Under the pieces are notes generated by a model. The model was not told the DNA's origin. It searched no databases and worked only from the letters and a program-made list of their open reading frames with translations. From Verrucosispora sioxanthis (GTDB lineage Bacteria; Actinomycetota; Actinomycetes; Mycobacteriales; Micromonosporaceae), in NCBI RefSeq assembly GCF_010560025.1, contig NZ_SAIY01000012.1, forward strand, positions 62,001 to 126,000: DNA of 64,000 bases. Direction: 5' to 3'. Shown piece after piece: positions 36,664 to 45,452 of this stretch (position 1 is the first letter of the stretch; each line of letters begins with the position of its first letter). A program made the translations under genes and the position numbers.

Positions 36664-36675
36664 GATAACGTTTTC
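36664..36675. promoter_or_regulatory. LacI-type operator before arabinofuranosidase gene
   Basis: GATAACGTTTTC is a near-palindrome around AACGTT (one mismatched pair), typical of LacI/GalR-family sites, 27 bases upstream of the arabinofuranosidase ATG. The LacI protein encoded next to it is the probable ligand. Confidence 0.55.
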
Positions 36676-36748
36676 GGTGCCGGCGGACGAGCCCTCGGCA
36701 GGTCGTCGGCGTCGCGCGGTGCCCACCGTCGGCCAGCGGCCCGCCGCC

Positions 36749-37764
36749 TCACCCCGGGGCGGGGCCGGCGCTGTCCCGACGGACCAGTTCGGCCGCGAGC
36801 GACTCGATCCGGGGATTCGCGGCTCCCGGGTCGAGGCCAGGGCCATCGCCCGGGCGCCCATCTCGACGAGTGGCAGGCGGACCGTGGTCAGCGCCGGGGT
36901 GACGTCCCGGGCCACCGGCATGTCGTCGAAGCCGAACACGCTCACCTGCTGCGGCACCGGCACCGCGCGGGCGCGCAGCAGCGCCAACGCGCCGATGGCC
37001 ATCGAGTCGTTGAGCGCCGCGATCGCGGTCAGCCCGGGCTCGGCGTCGAGCAGCTCGGCGGTGGCCCCGGCGCCGCCGTCGCGGTCGAAGTCGGCGTACC
37101 GGATGCGGTGTTCCGGCAGCTCCCGGCCGTGGTCGGCGAGTGCCGCGCGCAACCCGGCGAGCCGGTCGGTGATGGTGGTCAGCACCCGGGGGCCGGCCAC
37201 CACACCGATGCGTTCGTGGCCGAGGCGGCACAGTTCCCGACCGAGGAGTTCGCCGCCGCCCCGGTTGTCCGGCATCACCGCGTCACCGGAGTGTTCGTGA
37301 CGGCCGATCACCGCGACCCGCCCGCCGGTAGCCTCGTACGCGGCGAGCTTGCCGTTGAGCAGCCGGGTGAAGTCGGCGTCGTGGTACCCGGAGCCGGCCA
37401 GGATGATGGCGGCGACCTGCTGGCCCCGCAGCAGCTCGACGTACTCCAGTTCCCGCTCCGGGTCACGGTAGCTGTTGCAGATCATCAACAGTCGGCCCTG
37501 GTCGGTGGCGACCCGTTGCAGGCCCCGGGTGATCTCGGAGAAGTACGGGTCGGAGACGTCGTGCACGATCACCCCGACGGCGCCGCGATGCGACCGGGCC
37601 AGCAGTTGGGCGTGGGCGTTGGGGACGTACTGCAACTCGGCGACGGCGCGCAGCACCCGTTCGCGCAGCTCCTCGGTGACCGGCTTGCTGCTGCCGTTGA
37701 TCACGCGCGAGGCGGTGGCGGGTGAGACACCGGCCCGTCGGGCCACATCGGACAGCGTCGCCAC
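36749..37764 (-). CDS. LacI-family transcription regulator, C-terminal frameshift
   Basis: N-terminal helix-turn-helix ATLSDVARRAGVSPATASRVING directly after GTG 37764 (GAGGGGG upstream; the frame extends to 37815), hinge helix AHAQLLARSHRGAVGVIV, then a periplasmic-binding-like sensor domain (VSDPYFSEITRGLQR, IGVVAGP, SVFGFDDMPVARDVTPALTTVR). At the run of four G/C at 36811-36814 the frame should shift: the other frame gives RIESLAAELVRRDSAGPAPG and stops at 36749, as in family members. As read, the tail is an aberrant Arg/Pro string to 36646. It is likely to control arabinofuranosidase and perhaps the sugar operon at 38882. Confidence 0.85.
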
Positions 37765-37860
37765 ACCCGCCCCCTCACGCGTCGCGCCGGCCGCTGTAGC
37801 GGCGACCAGCGACACCGTACCCCAGGGCGGGGGCCTGCATCGGGGCGTGGTTAGCGCAGG

Positions 37861-38700
37861 TCAAGCCCGCAGGTCCGGCCGGTCCCGCCCGATGTCCGAC
37901 GGATCGCCGACGGTGCCCCGGGCGAGCAGATGGGCACTCGCCGTGACCAGGGCGGGCTCCCGTCGGTAGACGCGGGCGAGCCGCAACGCGGCGGTGAACA
38001 CGGTCTCCGCCATCGGCCCGTGGGCGGCCGCCTCGGCGGCGATCCAGGCCGGCCCCTCGATACCGTCGACGACCAGGTCGACCAGACCGGCGGTCCGGCA
38101 TTCGTCGAGCAGTTCCTCGACCCGGTGGAAGTAGGCGTGGGTGAAACCGAGACGCGCGTCGTTCCGGCCGTCGGTGAGCAGCACCGCGGCTTCCTCGACC
38201 ATCCGGTCGTCGAGTCGACCGGTGGCGGCGAAGTCCAGCGGCCCGGCGAATCGTGAGATCGCGGCGGCGAGGACGCGACCGCCGGGTCGCGTGACCCGGA
38301 CCGCCTCGGCCAGGGCCCGGCACCGGTCGGCCCGCCGGGGCAGGTGGTAGAGCGGCCCGAGCAGCAGGGTGGCGTCGTAGCCGTCGTCGGGCTCGGGCAG
38401 CGCGCGAGCGTCGGCGACGGCCGCGTCGACGGTGGGGTGGCCGGCGCGGGCCTGGGTGACGTGCGCGGGCACCAGGTCGAGCAGGCGTACCCGGTAGCCG
38501 AGGGCGACGAGGGCCCGGGCGTACTCGCCGGTTCCTCCGCCGACGTCCAGGATCCGGGCGGGTGGTGCGGGCAGGTACTCGCGTAGCAGTTCCAGCGTGC
38601 GGGTCCGCTCCAGCCGGGCCTGCGGCCGTGCGGCGAGCCGCAGGTCCTCGCGGTACCGGTCGGTGTAGTACGCGACGATCTCGTCGGACTGGCGATCCAT
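37861..38700 (-). CDS. Class I SAM-dependent methyltransferase
   Basis: 279 residues, ATG 38700 (MDRQSDEIVAYYTDRY); the frame continues to 38757. SAM motif ARILDVGGGTGEYARAL, acidic LLDLVPAHV, and GYDATLLLGPLYHL with RVTRPGGRVLA, the usual motifs of ubiE/type-11 methyltransferases of small molecules. The substrate is unknown. It lies between the LacI gene and the divergent sugar operon. Confidence 0.82.
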   Translation of the reverse strand: MDRQSDEIVAYYTDRYREDLRLAARPQARLERTRTLELLREYLPAPPARILDVGGGTGEYARALVALGYRVRLLDLVPAHVTQARAGHPTVDAAVADARALPEPDDGYDATLLLGPLYHLPRRADRCRALAEAVRVTRPGGRVLAAAISRFAGPLDFAATGRLDDRMVEEAAVLLTDGRNDARLGFTHAYFHRVEELLDECRTAGLVDLVVDGIEGPAWIAAEAAAHGPMAETVFTAALRLARVYRREPALVTASAHLLARGTVGDPSDIGRDRPDLRA

Positions 38701-38787
38701 CCACTGATGGTCCTCGTTGCGGTGGTGAGGTGGCCAGCGCTTTGTTCGGCCCGCCATCGGCCGCCGAGGCCGGACGCACCATCGTCA

Positions 38788-38845
38788 GGTAAGCCCTTGC
38801 CTGGCTTCGGAGGTGCGGCCTAATCTGGGCGGGAAAGCGCTTACC
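38788..38845. promoter_or_regulatory. Paired LacI-type operators upstream of sugar operon
   Basis: Two similar 14-base near-palindromes: GGTAAGCCCTTGCC (38788-38801) and GGAAAGCGCTTACC (38832-38845), 44 bases apart centre to centre (about four helical turns). The second lies 37 bases before the oxidoreductase ATG. The spacing and symmetry fit cooperative or looping repression by a LacI-family protein. Confidence 0.6.
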
Positions 38846-38881
38846 TTACCCGGTCCGAGCGCGTACGACGGAAGGACCCCC

Positions 38882-40033
38882 ATGACCCGCAGGTCGATCG
38901 GCATCATCGTGAACGGCGTCACCGGCCGGATGGGATACCGGCAGCATCTGGTGCGCTCCCTGCTGGCCATCCGGTCCGCCGGTGGGGTGCCGCTGGCCGA
39001 CGGCACCACCGTCTGGCCGCATCTGGTCCTCGTCGGCCGCAGCGAGGCCAAGCTGCGCGAGATCGCTGAACGACACGGCCTGGACGACTGGACCACCGAC
39101 CTGACCGCCGCCCTGGCCCGCGACGACACCCAGGTCTACTTCGATGCTCAGGTGACCCAGCAGCGGGAGAAGGCGATCCGGCAGGCCATCGACGCCGGCA
39201 AGCACATCTACACCGAGAAGCCCCTCGCCGAGGACACCGCCGCCGCCCTGGACCTGGCGCGTGCCGCCCGGGCGGCCGGCGTACGCACCGGCGTGGTGCA
39301 GGACAAGCTCTTCCTGCCGGGGCTGCGCAAGCTCAAGCGGCTGCTCGACGGTGGCTTCTTCGGCCGGGTGCTCTCGGTACGCGGCGAGTTCGGCTACTGG
39401 GTCTTCGAGGGCGACTGGCAACCCGCCCAACGGCCCTCGTGGAACTACCGGGCCGCCGACGGCGGTGGCATCGTGGTGGACATGTTCCCGCACTGGCACT
39501 ACGTGCTCGCGGAACTGTTCGGTGAGGTACGCGCCGTCTCCGCCACCATCGCCACGCACATCCCACGTCGGGTCGACGAGGCCGGGCGGCCCTACGAGGC
39601 CACCGCCGACGACGCCGCCTACGGCATCTTCGAGCTGGACGGCGGCGTCATCGCCCAGCTCAACTCGTCCTGGTGCGTCCGGGTGCACCGCGACGAGCTT
39701 GTCGAGTTCCAGGTCGACGGCACCGAGGGCAGTGCGGTCGCCGGGCTGCGGCGTTGCCGGGTGCAACACCGGGCGGTCACCCCCAAGCCGGTCTGGAACC
39801 CGGACCTGCCCGCCACCGAGGACTTCCGTTCGCAGTGGACGGAGGTGCCGGACAACGAGGACTTCGACAACGGCTTCAAGGTGCAGTGGGAGGCGTTCCT
39901 GCGGCACGTGGCCACCGGCGAGCCGTTCCCGTGGGACTTCCTGGCCGGCGCCCGTGGCGTGCAGCTGGCCGAGCTTGGCCTGCTGTCGGCCCGCGAGGGA
40001 CGCCGCGTCGAGGTGCCGGAGCTGAGCCTGTGA
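38882..40033 (+). CDS. Gfo/Idh/MocA-family oxidoreductase
   Basis: 383 residues, ATG 38882 with GGAAGGA upstream. N-terminal NAD(P) Rossmann domain (IIVNGVTGRMGYRQHL), the family's EKP catalytic motif (HIYTEKPLAED), then a beta-sheet C-domain with GGGIVVDMFPHWHYVLAELFG holding the catalytic His. It oxidises or reduces a sugar or polyol at one carbon. The stop overlaps the DUF993 start, and the three following genes overlap, so it begins a catabolic operon under the paired operators. Confidence 0.88.
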   Translation: MTRRSIGIIVNGVTGRMGYRQHLVRSLLAIRSAGGVPLADGTTVWPHLVLVGRSEAKLREIAERHGLDDWTTDLTAALARDDTQVYFDAQVTQQREKAIRQAIDAGKHIYTEKPLAEDTAAALDLARAARAAGVRTGVVQDKLFLPGLRKLKRLLDGGFFGRVLSVRGEFGYWVFEGDWQPAQRPSWNYRAADGGGIVVDMFPHWHYVLAELFGEVRAVSATIATHIPRRVDEAGRPYEATADDAAYGIFELDGGVIAQLNSSWCVRVHRDELVEFQVDGTEGSAVAGLRRCRVQHRAVTPKPVWNPDLPATEDFRSQWTEVPDNEDFDNGFKVQWEAFLRHVATGEPFPWDFLAGARGVQLAELGLLSAREGRRVEVPELSL

Positions 40034-41183
40034 GCGGCACCGAGGTGACCCTGCCCGGCGGCCGTCGCCTGCGGCTTTCCGGCGGCACCGGGCATCCCCA
40101 CCCCGACGGCCCGCCGACCTGCCGCGTCGCGTACGCCGCCGCGCACGTGGTGGCCGACCCGGCCGGCGACAACACCCCGGGCGCCCCGGCGGTCCTGGAC
40201 TGGGACCGTACCCTCGCCTTCCGCCGCCACCTGTGGTCCTACGGCCTGGGGTGGCCGAGGCGATGGACACCGCGCAGCGCGGCATGGGTCTGGACTACCC
40301 GGCGACCCGGGAGCTGATCCGGCGCAGCGCGGCCGAGGCGCGGTCCGTCGGTGGCCGGATCGTCGCCGGGGCCGCCACGGACCAGTTGCCGCCCGGCCCG
40401 GCGACGCTCGCCGAGGTCACCGCCGCCTACCGGGAGCAGCTCGACGACGTGCGCGACGCGGGGGCGGTGCCGGTGCTGATGTGCAGTCGGCACCTGGCCG
40501 CCGCCGCCCGTGGCCCCGAGGACTACCTGCGGGTGTACGACAAGCTGCTGCACGCCGCCGACGAGCCGGTGGTGCTGCACTGGCTCGGTCCGATGTTCGA
40601 CCCGGCCCTGTCCGGCTACTGGGGCACCAACGACCTGGACCTGGCGGCCGACACCGTCGTCGAGCTGCTCAAGGCCCACGCCTGCCGGGTGGACGGCATC
40701 AAGGTGTCGCTGCTCGACGCCGGGCGCGAGGTGGCGTTGCGCCGCCGGCTGCCCGCGGGGGTACGCCTCTACACCGGCGACGACTTCCACTACCCGGAAC
40801 TGATCCGGGGCGACGGGGCCGGCCACTCCGACGCGCTGCTCGGGGTCTTCGCCGCCATCGCGCCCGCCGCGTCGGCCGCGCTCGCCGCCCTCGACGACGG
40901 TGACCTGAACCGGTACGACGAGATCTTCGCCCCGACCGTGCCGCTGGCCCGGCACCTGTTCGCCGTACCCACCTGGTACTACAAGACCGGCATCGTCTTC
41001 CTCGCCTGGCTCGCCGGGCACCAGGAGCACTTCACGATGGTCGGCGGGTTGCAGTCCGGCCGGACACCCGAGCACCTGGGCACCCTGCTCACCCTCGCCG
41101 ACGCCGCCGGCCTGCTGCCCGACGCCGAGCTGGCCGCCGCCCGCGCCCGGGCCTTCTTCACCGTGGCCGGGGTGACCCAGTGA
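40030..41183 (+). CDS. DUF993 / dihydrodipicolinate-synthase-like protein, one frameshift
   Basis: GTG 40030 gives VTLPGGRRLRLSGG ... FRRHLWSYGLG; the rest (VAEAMDTAQRGMGLDYP onward) is in another frame. The run GGGG at 40248-40251 needs a fifth G (GLG-VAEAM) to join them, giving about 384 residues. It is a TIM-barrel aldolase-like family: PVVLHWLGPMFDP, DGIKVSLLDAG (possible Schiff-base Lys), RLYTGDDFHYPELI, and HFTMVGGLQSGR. It is found next to MocA-type dehydrogenases and sugar isomerases; the cleavage substrate is unknown. Confidence 0.8.
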
Positions 41184-42004
41184 CCGGCCCGGCGGGCAGG
41201 GCGGCCCTGCGCCGGTTCTCGTTCAACCAGGCCACCGCCCAGCACTGGCCGCTACCCGATGTGGTCGCCGGGTGTGCCGCCGCCGGGGTGCCGGGCATCG
41301 GCCTGTGGCGGGAGCCGGTGATCGAGTACGGTCTCGGCCGTACCGCGAAGCTGGTCCGCGACGCCGGGCTGACGGTCACCACCCTGTGCCGGGGTGGGTT
41401 CTTCACCGCCGACGACTGGCGGGAGCAGAACCTACAAGCCATCGACGAGGCGGCCACGCTCGGCGCCCCGGTGCTGGTCCTGGTCTCCGGTGGCCTGCCC
41501 GCCGGCAGCCGGGACATCGACGGCGCCCGCGCCCGGGTCGCCGACGCGATCGCCGAACTCGCTCCGCACGCCGACGCCGCCGGGGTGAGGCTGGCCATCG
41601 AACCGCTGCACCCGATGTTCGCCGCCGACCGGTGCGTCATCGCCACCCTCGGTCAGGCGCTGGACATCGCCGAGCGGTTCGACCCGGGCGTGGTCGGTGT
41701 GGTGGTGGACGCGTACCACGTGTGGTGGGACGACACCGTGCACGACCAGATCGCCCGCGCGGGGGAGTGGATCGCCGCGTTCCAGGTCTGCGACTGGATA
41801 ACCCCGCTGCCGGAGGGGGTGCTGCTCGGCCGGGCGCTGCCCGGCGACGGCTGCATCGAGCTGCGCCGGCTGCGCGAGGCGGTCGACGCGGCCGGCTACA
41901 CCGGCGCGATCGAGGTGGAGGTCTTCAACGCCGAGGTCTGGGCGCGTCCCGGCGAGCAGATCCTGGCCGCCGCCATCGACGGCTACCTGCGCGAGGTGAC
42001 CTGA
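41180..42004 (+). CDS. Sugar phosphate isomerase/epimerase (xylose-isomerase-like)
   Basis: 274 residues, GTG 41180 overlapping the previous stop. Xylose-isomerase-like TIM barrel with metal ligands in VRLAIEPLHPMF (Glu), VVDAYHVWWDD (Asp/His), QVCDW and IEVEVFN (Glu). Such enzymes epimerise or isomerise keto-sugars or inositol derivatives. With the dehydrogenase and aldolase-like partner it completes a three-step sugar or cyclitol degradation set; the actual sugar is not predictable. Confidence 0.85.
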   Translation: MTGPAGRAALRRFSFNQATAQHWPLPDVVAGCAAAGVPGIGLWREPVIEYGLGRTAKLVRDAGLTVTTLCRGGFFTADDWREQNLQAIDEAATLGAPVLVLVSGGLPAGSRDIDGARARVADAIAELAPHADAAGVRLAIEPLHPMFAADRCVIATLGQALDIAERFDPGVVGVVVDAYHVWWDDTVHDQIARAGEWIAAFQVCDWITPLPEGVLLGRALPGDGCIELRRLREAVDAAGYTGAIEVEVFNAEVWARPGEQILAAAIDGYLREVT

Positions 42005-42093
42005 GCCGCGGCGCGGCTACCGACGAGCACGGCATCCATGAGAGTCTTACCCGGCTCAGCTCCCGCGGTATCACCGTTCTCGAGGGACCCGCC

Positions 42094-43623
42094 ATGCAGA
42101 CTCGTGTTGTTCGTCGGTGGTTCGCCGGCGTGGCCGTCGTCGTGCTCGCCACCGTGGCCGCCGGTGCGCCGGCCGCCGCCGAGCCGGCCGCGAAGCCGGT
42201 GGCGTACGTCAACAACGTCGTCGTCGCCACCGACGGCCCGCAGAAGTGGGCCTCGCTCCGGCTGCTCGGCGATCAGCAGGTCGGCACCTACACCGTGCGG
42301 GTGGACCGCCGCGACGTCATGGCGTTCGCCGATGTCGAGCCCGGCGACGAGCCGGGCGTCTGCACGGTGGCGGGCGCGGTCGTCACCTGCGAGCTGACCA
42401 TCGACGGCGACTGGGGTTCGGAACTGCTCAGCCTGGCCGTGACGGCGGCTGCCGGCGCGCAGCCGGGCCAGCAGGGGGAACTGCTGTTCACCGTCACCGC
42501 ACCGGACGGAACCACCGGCACCTACCGGTCCACGGTCGCCGTCGGCGAGGGCGTCGACCTGGCCACCGAGCGGACGCTCACCCTCGACAGCAGCCTGGGC
42601 GGCCGGGTGGACGTGCCGCTGACGGTGCGGAACCGGGGCACGAAGACCGCGCACGGGATGGTGCTGTACCTGTCCGGCTCCTACGGGTTCACCCCGTCGA
42701 AGCGGTACGAAAACTGCGAGTACAGCGACCCGGACCTGGACAGCAGCACCTTCGCCTGCACGTTCGACAACTCGCTGGAGCCCGGTGCGGCGCTCCGGGT
42801 GGATCCGACGTTCGGCGGCACGGTTCCGGCCGACAGTTGGGCGCCGAACCTGCACCACAGCTACGCGGTCTGGTTCACCCCGGCCGACTGGGCGGAGTTC
42901 CGTTCCCAGTCGCCCACGACCGGGCCGCTCGGGCCGAAGGGCACCGACGAGGCGCTGACGCTGGTGCCGGTCGGCGGTACGCAGGCCCGCGCGCTCGGCC
43001 AGACCGACACCGACACCCTCGACAACGAAACCAGGATCACGCTGACCGTCGACGGCGACCAGCGTGGCGACGTGGCCGCCGAGGGGGCCACCGTCACGGG
43101 TGCGGTCGGCGACACGGTCGAGATGCGGGTCGGGTACCTCAACAACGGCCCGGCCAGTGCCGGACCCAACGGCCAGCGGGGGCTCAACGTCGAGACCATC
43201 GTGACCCTGCCGACAAACGTCACCGCGGTCACCGCCCCGCAGTCCTGTGTCGACCGGGACGCGGACGAGTGGCAGCCCGGCAAGCCGGGCGCGCGGGTCT
43301 ACGTGTGTCTGGCGCGCGGCACGATCAGCCGCGGTGAGCGGCTGAGCTTCGAGTTCGACCTGCGGATCGACCGGGCCGATGGCAAGGGCGGCACGGTCCG
43401 GCTGCACACCTTCGACGGCGCCGGCCCCGTCAAGGACCTGGACCCCGCCAACGACACCGCGAAGATCCAGGTGCGGCTCTCCGGCAGCGGCGGAGGCGGC
43501 GGCTCGCTGCCGATCACCGGTGCCTCGACCGGCCTGCTCGTCGGCATCGGTCTGGCGCTGATCGCCGCCGGTGCCCTCGGCTACCTGCTGGCCCGGCGCG
43601 GCCGGCTCCGCTTCACCGTCTGA
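42094..43623 (+). CDS. LPxTG-anchored surface protein
   Basis: 509 residues, ATG 42094 with GAGGGA upstream. Signal peptide (1-29, AAAEPAA), several beta-rich Ig/DUF11-like domains (VDVPLTVRNRGTKTAHGM; VEMRVGYLNNGPASAGPNG), Gly linker, then a sortase signal: LPITG, a hydrophobic helix, and the basic tail RRGRLRF. Sortase should link it to peptidoglycan or pilus at Thr. No sortase gene is in the window. The function is probably structural or adhesive. Confidence 0.85.
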   Translation: MQTRVVRRWFAGVAVVVLATVAAGAPAAAEPAAKPVAYVNNVVVATDGPQKWASLRLLGDQQVGTYTVRVDRRDVMAFADVEPGDEPGVCTVAGAVVTCELTIDGDWGSELLSLAVTAAAGAQPGQQGELLFTVTAPDGTTGTYRSTVAVGEGVDLATERTLTLDSSLGGRVDVPLTVRNRGTKTAHGMVLYLSGSYGFTPSKRYENCEYSDPDLDSSTFACTFDNSLEPGAALRVDPTFGGTVPADSWAPNLHHSYAVWFTPADWAEFRSQSPTTGPLGPKGTDEALTLVPVGGTQARALGQTDTDTLDNETRITLTVDGDQRGDVAAEGATVTGAVGDTVEMRVGYLNNGPASAGPNGQRGLNVETIVTLPTNVTAVTAPQSCVDRDADEWQPGKPGARVYVCLARGTISRGERLSFEFDLRIDRADGKGGTVRLHTFDGAGPVKDLDPANDTAKIQVRLSGSGGGGGSLPITGASTGLLVGIGLALIAAGALGYLLARRGRLRFTV

Positions 43624-43639
43624 GCCGGCCCGGAACGGG

Positions 43640-44569
43640 TCAGCTCGTCGCGGTGCGGGTGGCGAGCGCGTCGACCAGGCGCCGGGTCGAGCCGGCGAGG
43701 TTCCACCGCTCGGCCAGGTCGAGCAACCGTTGCGGGTCGGCCGGCGACACCGGCAGCTCGGTGGACAGCGGTGGCAGCGGCACGTCCAGGGCGACCCGGA
43801 CCACCTTGGGCGCCACCGCCAGGTAGTCCCGGGCCGCGACGAGCTTGGTGCGCAGCCCGGGTGCGAAACCGGCGGCCGGGTCGTCCAGGGCGGCGAGGAT
43901 GCCGGCGATGTCGCCGTACCTGTCGACCAGCCGGGCTGCGGTCTTCTCGCCGACGCCGGCCACCCCCGGCAGCCCGTCGGACGGGTCGCCGCGCAGCGCG
44001 GCGAACTCGGCGTACCGGTCGGCCGGCACCCCGTAGCGGGCGCGCACGGCGGCGTCGTCGCAGTCCTCCAGCTTGGCCACCCCCCGCCCGACGTAGAGCA
44101 GTCGCACGCCCCGGGCGTCGTCGATCAGCTGGAACAGATCCCGGTCACCGGAGACCACCTCCACCGGACCGGGCTCGCTGACCGAGAGGGTGCCCAGCAC
44201 GTCGTCGGCCTCGTAGCCGGTCGCGCCGACCACGGTCACCCCCAGCGCGTCGAGCACCTCCAGGATCATCGGCACCTGCGGGGAGAGGGTGTCCGGCACC
44301 ACCTCGCCCCCCTCCGGAGCCACCCGGTGCGCCTTGTACGACGGCAGCAGCGCGACCCGCCAGTCGGGCCGCCAGTCGTGGTCCATCGCGCACACCATCC
44401 GCCCCGGCCGGCGGGTGCGGACCAGGTGGGCGAGCATGTCCAGGAACCCGCGCACCGCGTTCACCGGCTGGCCGTCGGCGGTCTTCGCGGCGGACTCGGG
44501 GATGCCGAAGTACGCCCGGAAGTAGAGACTGGGCGCGTCGATGAGCATGATCGGGGTCTGCGCTGTCAC
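43640..44569 (-). CDS. 5'-3' exonuclease (Pol I N-domain-like)
   Basis: About 309 residues (GTG 44569). FEN/5'-exonuclease fold: MLIDAPSLYFRAYFG (metal Asp), VCAMDHDWRPDWR, YEADDVLGTLS and VVSGDRDLFQLID (acidic cluster), then helix-hairpin-helix DGLPGVAGVGEKTAARL. It is a stand-alone homologue of the DNA polymerase I exonuclease domain; it would remove RNA primers or flaps. The metal acidic residues look complete. It converges on the LPxTG gene and diverges from the VOC gene. Confidence 0.9.
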   Translation of the reverse strand: MTAQTPIMLIDAPSLYFRAYFGIPESAAKTADGQPVNAVRGFLDMLAHLVRTRRPGRMVCAMDHDWRPDWRVALLPSYKAHRVAPEGGEVVPDTLSPQVPMILEVLDALGVTVVGATGYEADDVLGTLSVSEPGPVEVVSGDRDLFQLIDDARGVRLLYVGRGVAKLEDCDDAAVRARYGVPADRYAEFAALRGDPSDGLPGVAGVGEKTAARLVDRYGDIAGILAALDDPAAGFAPGLRTKLVAARDYLAVAPKVVRVALDVPLPPLSTELPVSPADPQRLLDLAERWNLAGSTRRLVDALATRTATS

Positions 44570-44655
44570 GCCCGACAGCCTGGCACACCACACCGACGTT
44601 CACGACGTACGGCAGGTCGGCGGTGCGTTCCGCCGGCGCGACGAGGGAGGGCCCG

Positions 44656-45036
44656 ATGACCGTACCGACCCGGCTGACGCTGACCACGGTGAACCTCGAC
44701 ACCCCCGACCCGGCGGCGCTGGCCCGCTTCTACGCGCGGTTGCTCGGCTGGGACATCGCGGTCGAGGAGGCCGACGACGTGATCCTGCGTGCCGCCGACG
44801 GCGGGGTCGGGCTGTCCTTTCAGCGGGAACGCGCGTACGTGCGGCCGAGCTGGCCGGCGCAGCCCGGCCGGCAGCAGATGATGATGCACCTGGAGATCGG
44901 GGTGCGGGACCTGCCGGCGGCGCTGGAGCACGCGCTGGCCTGCGGGGCGACGCTCGCCGCTTTTCAGCCGCAGGAGGACGTCCGGGTCTGCCTGGACCCG
45001 GACGGCCACCCGTTCTGTCTCTGGCTGGTGGAGTGA
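44656..45036 (+). CDS. VOC-family protein
   Basis: 126 residues, ATG 44656 with GGGAGGG upstream. Glyoxalase/bleomycin-resistance fold: TVNLDTPDPAALARFYARLLGW, a middle strand GLSFQRERAY, and MMHLEIGVRDL, ending CLDPDGHPFCLW. Metal-dependent isomerases, dioxygenases or drug-binding proteins share it; no specific function. Confidence 0.8.
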   Translation: MTVPTRLTLTTVNLDTPDPAALARFYARLLGWDIAVEEADDVILRAADGGVGLSFQRERAYVRPSWPAQPGRQQMMMHLEIGVRDLPAALEHALACGATLAAFQPQEDVRVCLDPDGHPFCLWLVE

Positions 45037-45049
45037 GCCGGTCGTGCCG

Positions 45050-45277
45050 TCAGCGCGCACCGGCCGTACCCGGCCCGCGACGCCGCCTGACGACGTACGG
45101 CAGCACGAACAGGTACAGGCCGGTGATCATCAGCAGGGCCAACGGCAGCAGCGGCAGGTAGGCGATCCACTCGACCGGATTCTCCTGCGCGAGCGCGACG
45201 AAGGTGACGACGACGGTCACCGTGAACGCGATCGCCAGCCACCGATGGGCCTGCCGGATCCAGTTGCTCCCACTCAT
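45050..45277 (-). CDS. Small two-helix membrane protein
   Basis: 75 residues from ATG 45277 (GGGAGG six bases upstream). Two hydrophobic helices (LAIAFTVTVVVTFVALA and IAYLPLLPLALLMITGLYLFVLPYV), then a basic tail. It resembles small DUF-type integral membrane proteins of actinobacteria with no known role. The frame to 45346 lacks a ribosome site. Confidence 0.6.
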   Translation of the reverse strand: MSGSNWIRQAHRWLAIAFTVTVVVTFVALAQENPVEWIAYLPLLPLALLMITGLYLFVLPYVVRRRRGPGTAGAR

Positions 45278-45452
45278 CACGAACCTCCCGGGTGCCTCTC
45301 CGCACCGGCCCGAGCGGCTGCCCGGCCGGATATCCACCCTGGTCAAGCTAGTGACGTCCCGCTGGTCGGTGCTTCTTGATTCCTGACCGGTGCGTCGTGG
45401 CGGTCCGGCACCGTGGGCGCCGGCTGGCCCAAACGACCGTTAAGCTAGTGGT

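Noticed and set aside
42094..43623. Start far upstream at 41272
   Set aside because: That extension is an out-of-frame shadow of the isomerase gene; a signal peptide and ribosome site support 42094.
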